Source: Hypomesus transpacificus
Lineage: Eukaryota > Chordata > Actinopteri > Osmeriformes > Osmeridae
Direction of reading: 5' to 3'
Length of the DNA stretch: 64,000 nt
Assembly: GCF_021917145.1 (NCBI RefSeq)
Contig: NC_061081.1
Span: forward strand, 3,235,466-3,299,465
This document shows positions 53,001 through 64,000 of this stretch, in pieces. The position numbers were made by a program, and so were the translations under genes. Positions within the stretch are counted from its first letter, which is position 1, and each line of letters starts with the position of its first letter. Below the pieces are notes generated by a model. It saw only the letters and a program-made list of their open reading frames with translations. It ran no database searches and had not been told where the DNA came from.

Positions 53001-56000
53001 CGAACACGGACTCCCCGGACAGCCTGCTCAGGGCTGCGAACTCTAGGATCATGGTCCCGGCGCAGGCCGTACAAGTGTCCGACTCGGTGCCCGTACGGGA
53101 CAGGGCGTTGAGTACCCCGTACCTCAGGTTCACCTTGACACGAGGAAGCCAGGAACATGTCAACGTTTAGGGGTCAGGTGGCTGAGTGGTTAGGGAGTCG
53201 GGCTAATAATCAGAAGGGTGTTGGTTCGATTCCCGGCCTTGCCAAATGACCTTGTCCTTGGGCAAGGCACTTCACCCTACTTGCCTCGGGGAGAATGTCC
53301 CTGTACTTACTGAAAGTCGCTCTGGATAAGAGCGTCTGCTAAATGACTAAATGTAACATTTACGGAACAGAGAGGAAAAGAGGAGCCGATAATAAACTGG
53401 ACTCTCGACTCGGAGACTAGGCTATTTACCGACAGTACAGGCAGGAATCATGACCGTGCTCAGTGTGACTGCCAGCGAGAGAGTGAGTTTGTGTGGGCCT
53501 ACCCTGGGGTAAGGAAGGCCGCTGGTGGTGTTGAAGGCAGGCAGCAGTCGGTGTCCCAGCTCCTTGGCCATGTCGAGCAGCTCGCCGGCGTACCACTGCA
53601 TCCTGTCCCCGCGCTGCTTCAGCATGTCTGCCATCACGTGGCCCCCCAACAGGCCGCTAGAGGAACAGCAGGACCAGACAGTTCACTAGGCCTGAATGTC
53701 TCCGAGAAGGAGACAAAAACCTTCAGTCCAGCTCCTCCTACTTGATATAAACCGCGGTGTAAAAACGGATTCCAGATCAGTGAGAGCCCTAGGAATGTAA
53801 ATGGGGGTCCCAATCTCTAACAGCAGATGCCCCAACTAACTTCCGGCCAGAACAGAGGCGTAGAGATCGTAAAGCAAGGATAATGGCCGACCTGAGAAGA
53901 ACCCAGGCATTGAAAGTTGTATAATTCTTTAAAAAATAAAAAAATAAAAAATAAAACGTGTATGTGTCCTCACCCCAGCACGCGAATGTTGGTCTCGAAC
54001 ACGGACACGACCACATCGTTATCCAGCCTCACGTCGCTCATGGTCTTCCTCACAGCATCTTCAAACTCATCCAGTTTGTTCAGGACCTACGCACACGCGA
54101 GCACATGCACACACACACAAGATACACCTGTCTATCCGCAAGCCAGCCATCGTCTGAAGCAAACATTTTCTTCCTTGAGCAAACAACAAACATCACAACG
54201 ATCGAATGGCACATCACTTCCGCAAATTCGGTTAGAACAGCGGCGCAAAATACAGTCGATGCATCGTGGGAGTATTCACTACACAGGGCCCTAAAGATCT
54301 TTAATATCGGTGCGAGGGGAAACCTCAGCGCTGATGTCCTGCTGTGTTTGCTCGGGGGGCTCCAGGGGGCTAATCCCATGACAGTTCAATGGACCTTGGA
54401 TCCCACTGGCTTGTATCGATTTGGGTGGTATCTGATTGGGGTGTTTTAGCTGAGTCAGGACACGTCTGAGGGGGTGGGGGGGCATTTGGCTCCGGGGGGG
54501 GGGGGTCAAGTACTTACCACCAGGGTGTCCAGGGTGTCGATCAGCGTGAGAGAGAACCTGGGTGGGAAAAGTCAAACAGACGGTCGTGACGCCATTCCAC
54601 ACAACAGAGGTGCTAAACTGCATTTCCTGGTATGGGTATCCGTGACATCTTTGTCATCGTGCTGGTCTGTGGCCGAGTCCGACCTGCGACCTGCCAGCCC
54701 TATCGTGTCACCGAGGACCCCGAAGCACTTCAAGGTCACACATGTCGGACCCCTTTTTAGACAGGTTGTGCTGCTTACCTTGGGCAGACGTTATTGGACA
54801 CCAAGAGAAACAAATGTGGACAGTAGGAGGACGCACTTGTACCAACGCAATTCCCAATCTCAAACCAATGTGAGTTGGGTACAAAAATAAAAGAAATCTA
54901 AGATTAAGATTTTCTAGATGTGTCTAGATGTGTGTACACTGCCAGAGGAACATTTCCTGTCTGGGCAATAAAGTTCTAATATTCTTTGTACAGTATTTTA
55001 CTTTAGGGCAGAACAATTTTCACTCGTTTTGGTCTACAGGGAAGCCAGGTCTACTTACAATCTCTGGCCTACATTCTGTAAATATCTGGGACATCTCAGC
55101 ATCTAAACGGTGTATTTCTACCTGGCATGGCAAATAACATAACCACACATGGCGAATCGGCTTGGCGAATAGCTTACCTAACGCACTCATAACTAGGTAA
55201 ACCACAACTAGGTACACAACCCCATTCGTTTTTTGGGGCTCTTAAACCTCAACAGAGGGCTAAGATTACAACCATGTCAATAGGGGGTTAAAAAAAAAAA
55301 AAACGAACTTGTCATTGGTGGCCCTGGCATGTTGGACAACAACTCACTTTCCCAGGGAGTCGTCGATGTCTCCTCGGTTGGGCTCCAGGCCCCGTACCCT
55401 CCCCCTGCAGCTCAGCGGCATCAGCTCGTCGGCTGGGTACGCATATTTCTGTGGCAGAATCAGGCCACAGTACGGTCAGGGCACTGAGTCACGAGGGGAT
55501 AGGCTAGCCTACCCTCATTAGGGAAATGATCTTCGACAGGGGACAGGGCACAATTCAGGAGACATTGGCCGGGTTTCCCAGATTTGTTAAGGAGCTCTTA
55601 ACGCTAGGATCTTCTTAATAACGTTCTAAGAGCGCTGTAGAACGCTCTGGGAAGCTCTTAGCTAAGAGCTTCTTAACGAATCTGGGAAATCCGGCCATTA
55701 TCTCCAGCATGAAAAAACCCCCAAAACAAATGTTGACTCAAAGATTATCTGGCATTGTGAAGGTGGAGACAACATTTTTGGCTGTTAGGCTGAGACTATA
55801 CATTAAAACAATATGTTATAGCCCTCCTCGGATATCACCGTGGTTTCCACGCTGACTACTTGCGCCTTGCTGATTGTGACATTGAAACACTAACCGACCT
55901 GCAATGACCCTGTCTGCCAACACACCTTAAATGACTTTTGTATCTAAGGTTCCCATAACGTGTATGTACTGCAGGCGTAAGGTGCGGACCGGTGTAACCA

Positions 56001-56466
56001 GACACGGGCTGTCTCACCATATAGCTGCCGTAGGCATGATCAAACATCTCAACAACCTGTTCCCTGAAAGGAAAAGGAAAAGGGATGAGTGGATTTGGAC
56101 GTGTGTGTGAGCTGATAAACATTGACGGTCGCTTGTCTGATCCCATCAGTTCTGGTAGTTAAGCATTCTTATCTTGATCAGTACACCTGGTTCCCTTTGG
56201 ATTTGACTAATTGTGCAATCTTAAGACAATGCTGGGTTGGGTCATACTTGGCTGTGGCTAGAAGGGGAGAGGGGCGTGTCTGTGAAAGCTGACACATGTA
56301 GACTATTTGAAATACCTTATTTCGGCGAGTTTGTTTTGAAACTGATTAGTTTAAATTTGTATTACCTGATTGTGGCCTTCTCCTCACGAGTCATGCCCTG
56401 GCTCTCTTGGCCATTAGCCCAGTGACAGAAAGTTGTGAGCAGCAAGACCCGCATTGGTAAGACCAT
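47022..56466 (-). CDS. edem3: ER degradation-enhancing alpha-mannosidase-like protein 3
   Basis: Twenty coding exons, all in phase: 56366-56466, 56018-56063, 55348-55448, 54518-54557, 53974-54086, 53503-53656, 52999-53133, 52763-52868, 52509-52606, 52156-52281, 51707-51790, 51456-51539, 51238-51362, 50925-51090, 50225-50382, 50004-50121, 49196-49369, 48780-48945, 48020-48211 and 47022-47308. Total 857 residues (human EDEM3 932). A signal peptide ([15 protein letters not shown]) precedes a GH47 mannosidase domain: '[11 protein letters not shown]', '[16 protein letters not shown]' with the putative catalytic Glu, '[14 protein letters not shown]', '[13 protein letters not shown]', '[14 protein letters not shown]', '[13 protein letters not shown]'. 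The Cys of LSCRGR and RVPCGFAA, redox-relevant in EDEM3 as I recall, are kept. A protease-associated domain (exons 17-19: '[12 protein letters not shown]', '[13 protein letters not shown]', '[12 protein letters not shown]') marks EDEM3, as EDEM1 and EDEM2 lack it. It trims mannose from misfolded ER glycoproteins for ERAD. The tail is a Glu run ending PEEGP, with no KDEL. Confidence 0.93.
47160..47182 (-). repeat. (CTC)n encoding poly-Glu in the edem3 last exon
   Basis: A triplet repeat read as consecutive Glu codons in the EDEM3-type C-terminal tail, flanked by further Glu/Gly-rich coding sequence. Confidence 0.8.
47622..47675 (+). mobile_element. SINE tail fragment (copy 7)
   Basis: Only the last 50 bp or so of the SINE family: 'acttactgtaagtcgctctg', then 'gtctgctaaatgactaattg'. 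In the last edem3 intron. Confidence 0.7.
49381..49408. repeat. Poly-G run beside edem3 exon 17
   Basis: A run of about 20 G interrupted by A, within 15 bp of the exon 17 acceptor (49370-49371). On the minus strand this reads as a C-rich polypyrimidine tract. Confidence 0.9.
49437..49700. repeat. Purine-rich minisatellite (AGTGAGGGAGAGAG type)
   Basis: About 14 imperfect units of 'agtgagggagagag(acag)' in the edem3 intron upstream of exon 17. It carries no gene. Confidence 0.9.
53169..53357 (+). mobile_element. tRNA-derived SINE (copy 8)
   Basis: Full-length and well preserved: A-box 'TGGCTGAGTGGTTAGG', B-box GGTTCGATTCC, the body 'ccttgggcaaggcacttcac', and the tail 'gcgtctgctaaatgactaaa'. 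In the edem3 intron between exons 6 and 7. Confidence 0.92.
55567..55696. mobile_element. Palindromic MITE in edem3 intron 2
   Basis: The left end GGCCGGGTTTCCCAGATT is nearly the exact complement of the right end AATCTGGGAAATCCGGCC, and inner parts ('taaggagctcttaacg' and 'gctaagagcttcttaacg') also pair. Flanks show a 3-bp ATT repeat (55564-55566 and 55697-55699), which suggests a PIF/Harbinger-like or other short-TSD family. Confidence 0.7.
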
Positions 56467-57726
56467 GTTGGGACCGCCAAGTGTCCAGCAAAACGCCCTC
56501 ATTTACCTGGTACACTCGCACACAAGTGCTGTTTGATTGAGCGCAAAGCACGCCCACATAGAATCAAATAGCGGTAGTCCAAATAATATATTTCTGAACT
56601 CGGGGTAGCCTCATGGTCCACCAGCAGTGTAGTTGACAGTTGGCAGTTCAGGAAACCAAGTTTCCCAACTTGATGGTACTGGCAGCAGTCGGCTTGACAG
56701 CAATAGAATTAGTTAGCTAATGCCCCAGGTATTATCAGGTGATTATCCAAAGTAATCAACCAGGTAGCTGGGTACTAAGATAGCTAACTACTTATCTTGA
56801 CAGATGGATTCAACGGAAGTTAATTATCCTCTTTCAGTGTTATTTGCATGTATATAACCTTATATTCTGATTAACCGTATTCTCCGGAGAGCTGTCCCTG
56901 TCTCCAATCGAGCGGATGAAACTCCAAAGAAGCACAGGAAGGAACTCCATTAGCATAGTTAGCTCCCCGAAGCTAATCAACAAAGACTGATCCGTGTAGT
57001 GCACGTGTCCCCTTTGTAAATTGTTGTTATGATCTCCGACTTTCTTTCTACGACGTCTCTGAACAACGACACAGTTCTCTAAACTGCCGGAGTGACTAAA
57101 CAAACAGCCGTTAAAGAACACCTTGAAGTCGGGAGTGATAGCTACAGGACTCCTCTGACAGACGATTCGAGCTGACGGACTAGTTGCGTGCTACGCCAGC
57201 ACGCCCACAAGACGTAACAGGAACTAAGTCATGTACGTCGTTGCCACTCCACAGTTTTCCGGCAGGTGGAGATATCATAGAGTTGGGAGATATGTTTCTT
57301 TTTGTTTCCATTCAACCCGACCTCACAGTCTATTGGTTTGGCTCATGTGGCAAAGTCAAGTTAAGTGTCGTGGCGTCAGTGTAACGATTTTGTATAACCA
57401 GAATCACAATCAGTAAATTGATATTTTGTACTGGCACTGTCAAAATACATCACAAAACAGGAAAAAGGTGTTTTTGCAAAAGGTGACAGCCTACATGTCT
57501 CCCCGAAAAAAAAGTAAAAAGCATCATCATTTGGACAGCGATGGATACAGCAAAACAATGTGGCATAAAGACACACAGACATAGCCACACACGCAGTTCA
57601 GGACAAAAGGCGTTAGTGCAGAACAACCGGCCATCAGCGACCTCTACACCACACGCAGCCTTAACCGAGCCCTCTCCATCATCACAGACATTACCCACCG
57701 CGGCCGTCATCTGTTCCTCCACTTAC
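56467..57726. other. edem3 5' flank / promoter region
   Basis: Sequence upstream of the edem3 ATG should hold its 5' UTR and promoter. CACGTG is present at 57002-57007. A 93-codon minus frame (56840-57121) with an Arg-rich RRRRKK stretch has no known domain and no splice support. No perfect ER-stress element (CCAAT-N9-CCACG) was seen by eye. Confidence 0.4.
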
Positions 57727-57821
57727 CGTCGAGACTCGAAAGACTCCAGATGGTGGAACACCTTGGCAAAAACGAACAGGTTCCACAACAGCTTCTTGCC
57801 CCATGTGGTGCGCATACTCAT
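57727..57821 (-). CDS. Candidate alternative first exon of edem3 (small ORF)
   Basis: ATG 57821 (or ATG 57815) opens a frame of 31 codons plus two bases, ending at a strong donor (CG|GTAAGT). If spliced to edem3 exon 2 (56063) the phase fits and the junction codon stays Arg, as it does from the known exon 1. The peptide reads MRTTWGKKLLWNLFVFAK, a basic start then a hydrophobic stretch, which could act as a signal anchor. A CCAAT box (complement at 57836-57840) lies just upstream. Unspliced, it is a 32-residue open frame. This is inference from phase and signals; a one-in-three chance match cannot be excluded. Confidence 0.35.
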
Positions 57822-59399
57822 TGAGTAGTAGTCCTATTGGCCACCCCATGTCCAGACTATACCCCCCACACCATTGTCACCCACCCCCTGAACCATTTAC
57901 CCCACCCTAACCGTAGTATACCCTATTCCACCACCCCTCTCTCCTGTCACCCACCCCCTGAACTATCTATCTTTGTCCTCCCTCTGCTCCAGCTGGACCT
58001 ATTGCCCTCCATCAAATTGCATCTCACCCAACTGCCAGTATAAGTCACTTTACTACACTTACATGTAAATATTACAAGGTCCTCCATAGTTGATATTCTA
58101 AGTTTACAGGTTATTCTCAGTTGGTAAGTGAATGATTCAGTATGAATCAATTGTTCAAATATACAGCTCTAGAAAAAATGAAGAAATCACGGCACGTTTC
58201 CTTCCTTTTTCCACAAACGTTAAGAAAGAATAGAATCATTGAAGGGTTCAATTTAAGAGGCCACCGCAAGTTGAACCCCTCTGTTTCTCACTCAAAAATG
58301 TTTCCTTCTCAAAGTCTTTGGAAAGGAAAGAAAAAGTCACAGTGGTCTCTTATTTGATAGGTATAGCTCATACAGGTTAGATGTTATTCTTGCAGGTTTA
58401 GATTAGGCCAACAGGGACTGTCAAGAGGAACAGGAATAAATCATTCCAATGTTACTTGTACCTGTTACAAAAGGTAATATACTTGAACACACACACACAC
58501 AGAGTACAACTATACAGAATGAACATGGTCAAATCTCGTTTCAATTTTCTTTGTCATATACAGTGTACTGCTCCAATATTGGACGTATACATAACATGAT
58601 TCATTACAGGCATGTCATCTGAAATCTCCATGATCAGCAGGTACAATTGCCAAGTTTCATCCATCCAGAGACAGTTTGAACATCTTTTTCTTTGCTTGTC
58701 ATTGTAAAGGACAAAAGTAGCCTAGATAGTGGTACATGACACAGAGAATCGGAGATGGAATGACTGAAAAGAGCCTGTGCACTCACAATCACACTACTAA
58801 CATTGTCTGCGGTGGAGGGCCGACCTGAATCCATCCAGGGCTAAAGGACTAATTGTTAATTAAGGTACGTTGATGAAAAGGAGCTCAAGTGTAAATGAAT
58901 GTGTCACATTGGCCCAGCTTTCAGACACGCCTACCCTCGCAGGAAAGAAAATCACCGTTATTTTAAACTTGACAGAGCGCACCAGCAGCTTAGAATGGGT
59001 GGCTATTACCCAGGGTTTAATTAAAGTTCCGAGGTTGTTAGTAATATGAGAGTGGAGGATGGAATAGAAAAGAAGCGGAAAAACTGAAGGAGGAAGGGAA
59101 GTCGTTTATTGATGAGAACGTAGGAGAGGGGTGAGAGAAAAAGAGATGGAGATGGAACGCGAGAGTGGATTTAGATGTGGAAAAAAGGAGACAGTGGTCA
59201 CGATAACGATTATGAAAACCTCTTCTCCATCTCCTAGTGGGAGCCTCAAGTATCACGTCCTCTCCTCCCACTGTCCCCCTCTTTGTCTTTGTGCTGAAAT
59301 GCGGGACCACGATAGGACAGGGGACCGGGACTGGGGACAGATTCTGAGTCAAAGTTTAGGAGCGGGACTGGTGTGAGGGACTATCAAGAGGGGACAGGA
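57822..59399. other. edem3-laminin intergenic region / laminin 3' flank
   Basis: Nothing coding is supported. The laminin 3' UTR should lie in the right part. At about 58160-58190 'atacagctctagaaaaaatg' resembles a widespread DNA-transposon end, but no partner end was found. Frames at 58142-58357 and 59038-59352 lack domains. Confidence 0.45.
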
Positions 59400-62289
59400 T
59401 TAGGGGCAGGATTTGGGGAGGTGTAGAGCGATGTCGCTCAGACTGTCTCTCTCCTCTCGGATCTCCTGCAGGTCCTGTTCCAGTACGGACAGGCGTTTCT
59501 GTTGGTCCCTGGCGGCGGACTTCAGCTTCTGGATCTTTCCGTTCAGCACGGGGCTCTCCACACTGCCACGGAGCATGCTCAGACGCAGTGTGGTCTCATT
59601 CAGAATGCGGTCGAAGCGCTCCGTCGCCACAGTGCCGTCTGGGGTCGGACCAATCAGAGCACATCAGAGAGAGATACTACATTATCACTACAGAAAACAT
59701 GGGTTGAAAAACTATGTTTATCTCTGGGCTTGATTGATTGTTGCCTGGCGATATTAATCTCAAATTCATGCCCCGGGTCTGGGTAGCAATTTGTGTTTTG
59801 CAGTAGTGTTTGATTTGAATGGAATGAAGACAGGTATTGTATGATTTCTGTCATTACTTTGTGTGGTTTTGTAGTAATAAAATATATCTGTCTCTAATAA
59901 CAAAAATCACTAGCTTCTGCTTCAACAAGAGTTGAAAACAGATGAATTAAGTATCAAGTAGGCGTATAACTATTTATAGATGTGTTATTTTGGCTCCACA
60001 AATATCACAGCACTCTGTGTGTTGTTTTCCTAGATACAAATTAAGTATCGACTAGAGCTAAGGTGCTGTTTCAAGGGGCTTCCCTAGTCTTAGTCTGGGT
60101 ATATCAGAAGATTCCTGAGAGACAGAACATACTGTCCCTAAAGGCCATTACATACTGTCCCTAAAACAGTAATAAACTGTCCCTGAAGACCATGACATGA
60201 CATAATAACAAGGCACTAACATGTAATCCCCAAAGACAACAAACAACATACCAATCTTGGAGACCAGCTCAGTCAGGGTGAGAGAGTAGGCCTCCAGCTG
60301 TCTCCTGGCTGTCTCCATGCTCTCCTTCACACTTGTCAGGGACACCTGGGACTGAGACACAAGCAGACACCTGGTGACACCAGACCCAGGACCGTGGAAG
60401 CTGCCATAGGCCCACTGCCCACACCCCACTGCTGAAGTTACGCATATGAGCTTTGGAGGAAAAGAGATAGACTGAATGGGGGGACTGTAGTTGTAACAAT
60501 AAGTTACTGTGAGGGAAATGTTTCATGTGTGAATAAACACGTGTATATTAATGGTATAGGGTACATACGTACTTGTATGTAAGCTATATCGGGGTGAGTT
60601 GGGAAAGACATTAATCCTTTTTTAATATAATAAGGCTACACTTCAAAAAATTGAAAATGTTAGTTTTGTACACTGCATAACAAGCTAATAAACCTGCTAT
60701 GTAATCAAATACATGAAATATCTGAATTATTTTTCGATAACAACAACGTAATACTGTAAAGGTGGTCAGGCTGATGTAACTCCAGCCCAACCGAAGCACT
60801 TCTGCTTGTAATGTGTCTGGTGTGGTCCTGGTTCTGTCTGCTCACCTGGCTGTTGATCTGGTCCTTTACATTGGCAGTCCGGTTCTCCTGTTCAGCCAGC
60901 TGCTCCAAGATGGCATGAACTGAGGAGCTCAGCTGGGCGGACCTGCTCCTGGTCTGCTTGGCCTGGCTCATGGTCGCCTTGGCCTTCTGGAGTCCAAACA
61001 CACACACACACACGAATGAATGGACAACTGAGCATAAAAGAGAACCGCAAAAGAACATGACACTTTTACAAACAGACACAAGCACACATACACAGCCATT
61101 ACACACACAGCCACACACACACAGCCACACACACACACACAGACACAGACACACACACACACACTCACCTTAGCCAGTGTGTGTGCAGTGGGCTCTGCCT
61201 GGCGGGCCGTGGCGTTAGAGAGCGTAGCGTTCTCCAAGGCCGTGGTTAGAACCTCCTGGGCCAGGCCCATCTTCCTCCTGACGTCGGGAAGGAGCTTCTC
61301 CCCCAGCAGCCTCTCCTTCCGCTGGGCCGCCCTGGTCTGGGTCTGCCTGGTCGGCCACTCCCTCTGTATGTCTACAAGGAACAGATAGAGGGCGCTGTCG
61401 TGCCAGGTTCTCCACAACTCCTCAAATGTGTTCCAGGTGCTGTAACTTCTACACTGGTGTTGAATGTGCCGTCGCCAGCGGCGTCGTTAGACCCTGTTTC
61501 CTGGGGCACGTGCCCCAGGATAAATCTGCTGTGCCCCAGGAAAATCTAAAGTTTGAGTTTTAACTATTTACTTTATTAGTCAGTGCATTGATTTAGATAA
61601 ATAATCCCGGAAAAAATAAACACACAAGGCAGAATTGAGGTAAGCTAAGAAAACATTCCAAAACTAAAGATAGTTTCTAAATAATAGGCCTACCGATCAT
61701 CTTATTTTGACTAAAGCATAAAAACAATATTACTTGAAGCTCAAAAAAACGTTATTTGCGCTTAAATGAATGCGGAAAAAAAATGTGCATGCTCGCATTA
61801 ACTATTGATGTCCCTGCCAAAGCTGATTTCTAGCTTGCGCCCCTGAACTGTTGTATAGTCGGTTAAGCAAGGGGAGTTTCTATAGCTTAGTAATGCATTG
61901 TGCGCAGCAAGCCTGTGCCCCAGTAGAGTTTTATGTCTAACAACACCTCTGGCCGTCGCTATGCTCTATCCATACTACCGTGCCCCTGATTGTGCAGTGA
62001 AACAAAAGTGATCCTTTTATGAAGGTCTCAGGGGATTGGCTGAGCATGTTCTGTAAGGATGATGTTGTACAATGTCTCTTTCATTTTATTCTCTTCTGCT
62101 CACCCTCAAGTTCCCTGTGTAGAGTGATGACGTCAGACTCCACTTCTTTGCCCGTCACCACGGATGAGAGGGGCCATGGCCTTGGACCCCTGGGTGCGTG
62201 CTTGCAGCTTTATATGTACAAACACACACACACACACACACAGGGAGGTGTGAAAGAACATCATCCATCCATCCATCTATCTATCTATC

Positions 62290-62335
<46 letters not shown>

Positions 62336-62730
62336 GTCTATCTATCTACAAGAACAGATACTTTAGACATGTCAATATTCTTACCTCATAGATGTCCTGC
62401 ACCTTCTCCATGATACCCTGAGCACTGTGTATCTTAGGCTTCATCTCCTCTCTGATCTTGCTGACAAGCTCCTCCTTGGTGTTGACTTGTAGGGCCAGGT
62501 CCGACATCCTGGCCTGCAGATCTGGGCTCCTGGAACACACAGAGGAAACAACATCTCCCTCTCTCTCTCTGACACACAAGGAGACAACTGACATCTGCAC
62601 CTGTACCTGTACCCTGTACCTGTACCTGTACCTGTACCTGTACCTGTACCTGTACCTGTACCTGTCTCTGACTCTGACTCTGACTCTGACTCTGTCCGTC
62701 CCTGTGTGTCTCTGCTGGTGTCCCTGTTAT

Positions 62731-62812
<82 letters not shown>

Positions 62813-62839
62813 CTCTCTGTCTCTCTGTCTCTCTCTGTC

Positions 62840-62905
<66 letters not shown>

Positions 62906-63232
62906 TCACTCTCTCTTTCTGCGTCTGTCACTCTCTTTCTCTCTGTCAATGTCTCTGCACTCATTTTTACTGTGACTGACCTCTGAATGCGTGAATCCAG
63001 GTTTAATACTTGGGTCTGATTGGTTGGAGCCAGACGTGAAACCAGGGTCCGATTGGTTGAGCCCACGTAGGTGGGTATGGTTCATCTGACCCAACTGCTG
63101 CAGGGGAGGAGGTGAGGTTACCTAGGGCAACCCCGATCTTGGCAGAGTCCGCCTCCAAAGCCAGCTGATTGGCTAGGGTCTCGTTCACCTGGGCTGTCAG
63201 GTTGTGCTTACGCTGCCCGCATTTCGGCGAGA
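59400..63232 (-). CDS. Laminin chain C-terminal coiled coil, probably gamma (5' partial)
   Basis: Seven exons on the minus strand: 62981-63232, 62385-62529, 62104-62200, 61169-61371, 60846-60986, 60252-60351 and 59400-59638. All junctions agree in phase, except that the first shown exon needs one extra base near 63057 to stay open. The protein is a heptad-rich coiled coil with N-glycosylation sites (NATLSNAT, NET, NRT, NQT) and ends in 'DSLSDIALHLPKSCP'. A near-terminal Cys after LP is the laminin gamma-chain signature (it disulfide-links to beta). It would assemble with alpha and beta chains in basement membranes. Given the human 9q34 synteny, lamc3 is my best guess, but the coiled coil is too diverged to tell lamc1, lamc2 and lamc3 apart by eye. 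The short-arm domains lie beyond the right edge. The acceptor of exon 62104-62200 is weak. Confidence 0.6.
61476..61951. mobile_element. Non-autonomous hAT element with 8-bp TSD
   Basis: Flanked by 8-bp repeats GCCGTCGC (61468-61475 and 61952-61959). Left end CAGCGGCGTCGTTAGAC and right-end complement CAGAGGTGTTGTTAGAC are imperfect TIRs. Length 476 bp, no transposase frame. In a laminin intron. Confidence 0.85.
62264..62350. repeat. (ATCT)n microsatellite
   Basis: About 18 tetranucleotide units, ending 35 bp from the donor of the laminin exon 62385-62529. Confidence 0.95.
62598..62697. repeat. (CCTGTA)n then (TCTGAC)n hexamer arrays
   Basis: About ten CCTGTA units (62598-62663) are followed at once by about five CTCTGA units (62664-62697). 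In a laminin intron. Confidence 0.9.
62735..62905. repeat. (CT)n microsatellite
   Basis: About 170 bp of CT with TGTCTC interruptions, in the same laminin intron. Confidence 0.97.
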
Positions 63233-63620
63233 CTGGGGAGAAACAGAGACAAGGATATGTGTGTGCGTGTGTGTGAGGGGGGGGGGGGGGGGCACGGCAC
63301 CATCATACCAGTGATAGAGTGTGGGAAAAAGGCACACTCACTCACACACACACCCGCACACACGCACACACGTACACACACGTACACCCACCAGATGCAG
63401 AAATCTCCACAAGATTAACAGCAATCCCCAGAACCAAGCAGCAGACTGGAGCTGGGTAAAGGGTAATCAATTTGTCGTTTCTTGCTTCCTGCCTCCCGTG
63501 AGAGCACCCGGGGTTTCGGCATGGTGCCGCGCGAAGCGTTTAGGATAATCCTGCTGAGCAATCTGACACCAGGAAATGCATGTGTGCGTGTGTGCGTGTG
63601 TGCATATGTGACTGATCCGG

Positions 63621-63655
<35 letters not shown>

Positions 63656-64000
63656 ATCCTCGCCCCCCACCCACCCCTCCATCCTCCCCTCCCCCCCCCC
63701 CCTCCATCCTCGCCCCATCAAGCAGCAGGCTTAGAGAGAAGAAACCTCGCCCCCCCCCCCCCCCTCCCCCCAACCCCAGTGGCTGAATGTCTCACTTTCC
63801 CCCCTCCCCCCCCCTCAGCTCCTCTGTGCTCCAAAGAGACATGGTTAAGAGGATTCATGAGACTTTCGGCGCCGAAACCCCCAACCCCCCTCACATAAAC
63901 ACCACACCCCCTCCTTTCTGCCTTCCAGAAATATGGTTGACAGTCGCAGCAGCATTCTGGGACTGAACCACAGTGTTCAGATAGGGTTATATGGAGCCCG
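63233..64000. other. Laminin intron / right edge
   Basis: Mostly simple sequence: a G run at about 63279-63292, CA-rich at 63340-63390, and long C-rich runs at 63622-63655, 63690-63705 and 63751-63770. No laminin exon could be established here. A short minus frame near 63930-63990 (NTVVQSQNAAATVNHIS) has coiled-coil character, but I could not find a fitting donor. Confidence 0.4.

Noticed and set aside
56840..57121. 93-codon minus frame with RRRRKK upstream of edem3
   Set aside because: No known domain and no donor or acceptor linking it to edem3; more likely 5' flank.
57830..57850. ER stress element (ERSE-II, ATTGG-N-CCACG) upstream of the candidate edem3 exon
   Set aside because: The sequence reads ATTGGCCACC, which lacks the spacer base and the final G, so only the CCAAT half is supported.
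58142..58357. 71-codon plus frame near 'atacagctctagaaaaaatg'
   Set aside because: It begins beside what looks like a DNA-transposon end, and no domain or partner end was found.
63109..63132. A 24-nt intron (GTAACC...CTGCAG) inside the laminin exon
   Set aside because: It is too short to be spliced, and removing it does not cure the frame offset; the reading frame stays open through it.

Overview
This window looks like nuclear DNA from a ray-finned (teleost) fish. Its genes have introns, it is full of microsatellites and fish-type transposons, and it carries a pou5f3 gene, the POU5F paralogue kept in fish and lost in placental mammals. Many copies of one tRNA-derived SINE with the tail GCTAAATGACTAAATGTAAA point to a teleost; I cannot name the species from this.

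Layout, left to right. 1071-2628 (-) is clic3, lacking only its last exon, which lies off the left edge. 4200-11347 is a nest of transposons built around a decayed Ty3/gypsy-type LTR retrotransposon (about 4930-10080), itself interrupted by a LINE, two SINE copies, a hairpin hAT MITE and a mariner-like element. 12668-14426 (+) is fut7, 16645-18965 (-) is pou5f3, and 23668-41120 (-) is npdc1, with two large repeat-rich introns. 42210-44634 is a pair of nested mariner-like elements. 47022-56466 (-) is an EDEM3-type gene with 20 coding exons. 59400-63232 (-) holds the last seven exons of a laminin chain, probably a gamma chain, running off the right edge.

The clic3, fut7 and npdc1 genes are neighbours in human 9q34.3, and pou5f3 sits beside fut7 and npdc1 in other non-placental vertebrates, so this is the conserved pou5f3 block. 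The genes do not form one pathway. They encode a redox/chloride-channel-like protein, a Golgi fucosyltransferase for sialyl-Lewis x type glycans, a pluripotency transcription factor, a neural membrane protein, an ER mannosidase-like protein for glycoprotein quality control, and a basement-membrane chain.

Exon structures were read by hand. In clic3, pou5f3, npdc1 and edem3 every joined exon keeps phase. The exon sums are 1425 nt for pou5f3, 960 nt for npdc1, 2574 nt for edem3 and 1116 nt for fut7, all divisible by three. The laminin gene keeps phase except for one apparent single-base deletion. I see no prokaryotic system, CRISPR array, or standard tRNA or rRNA gene.
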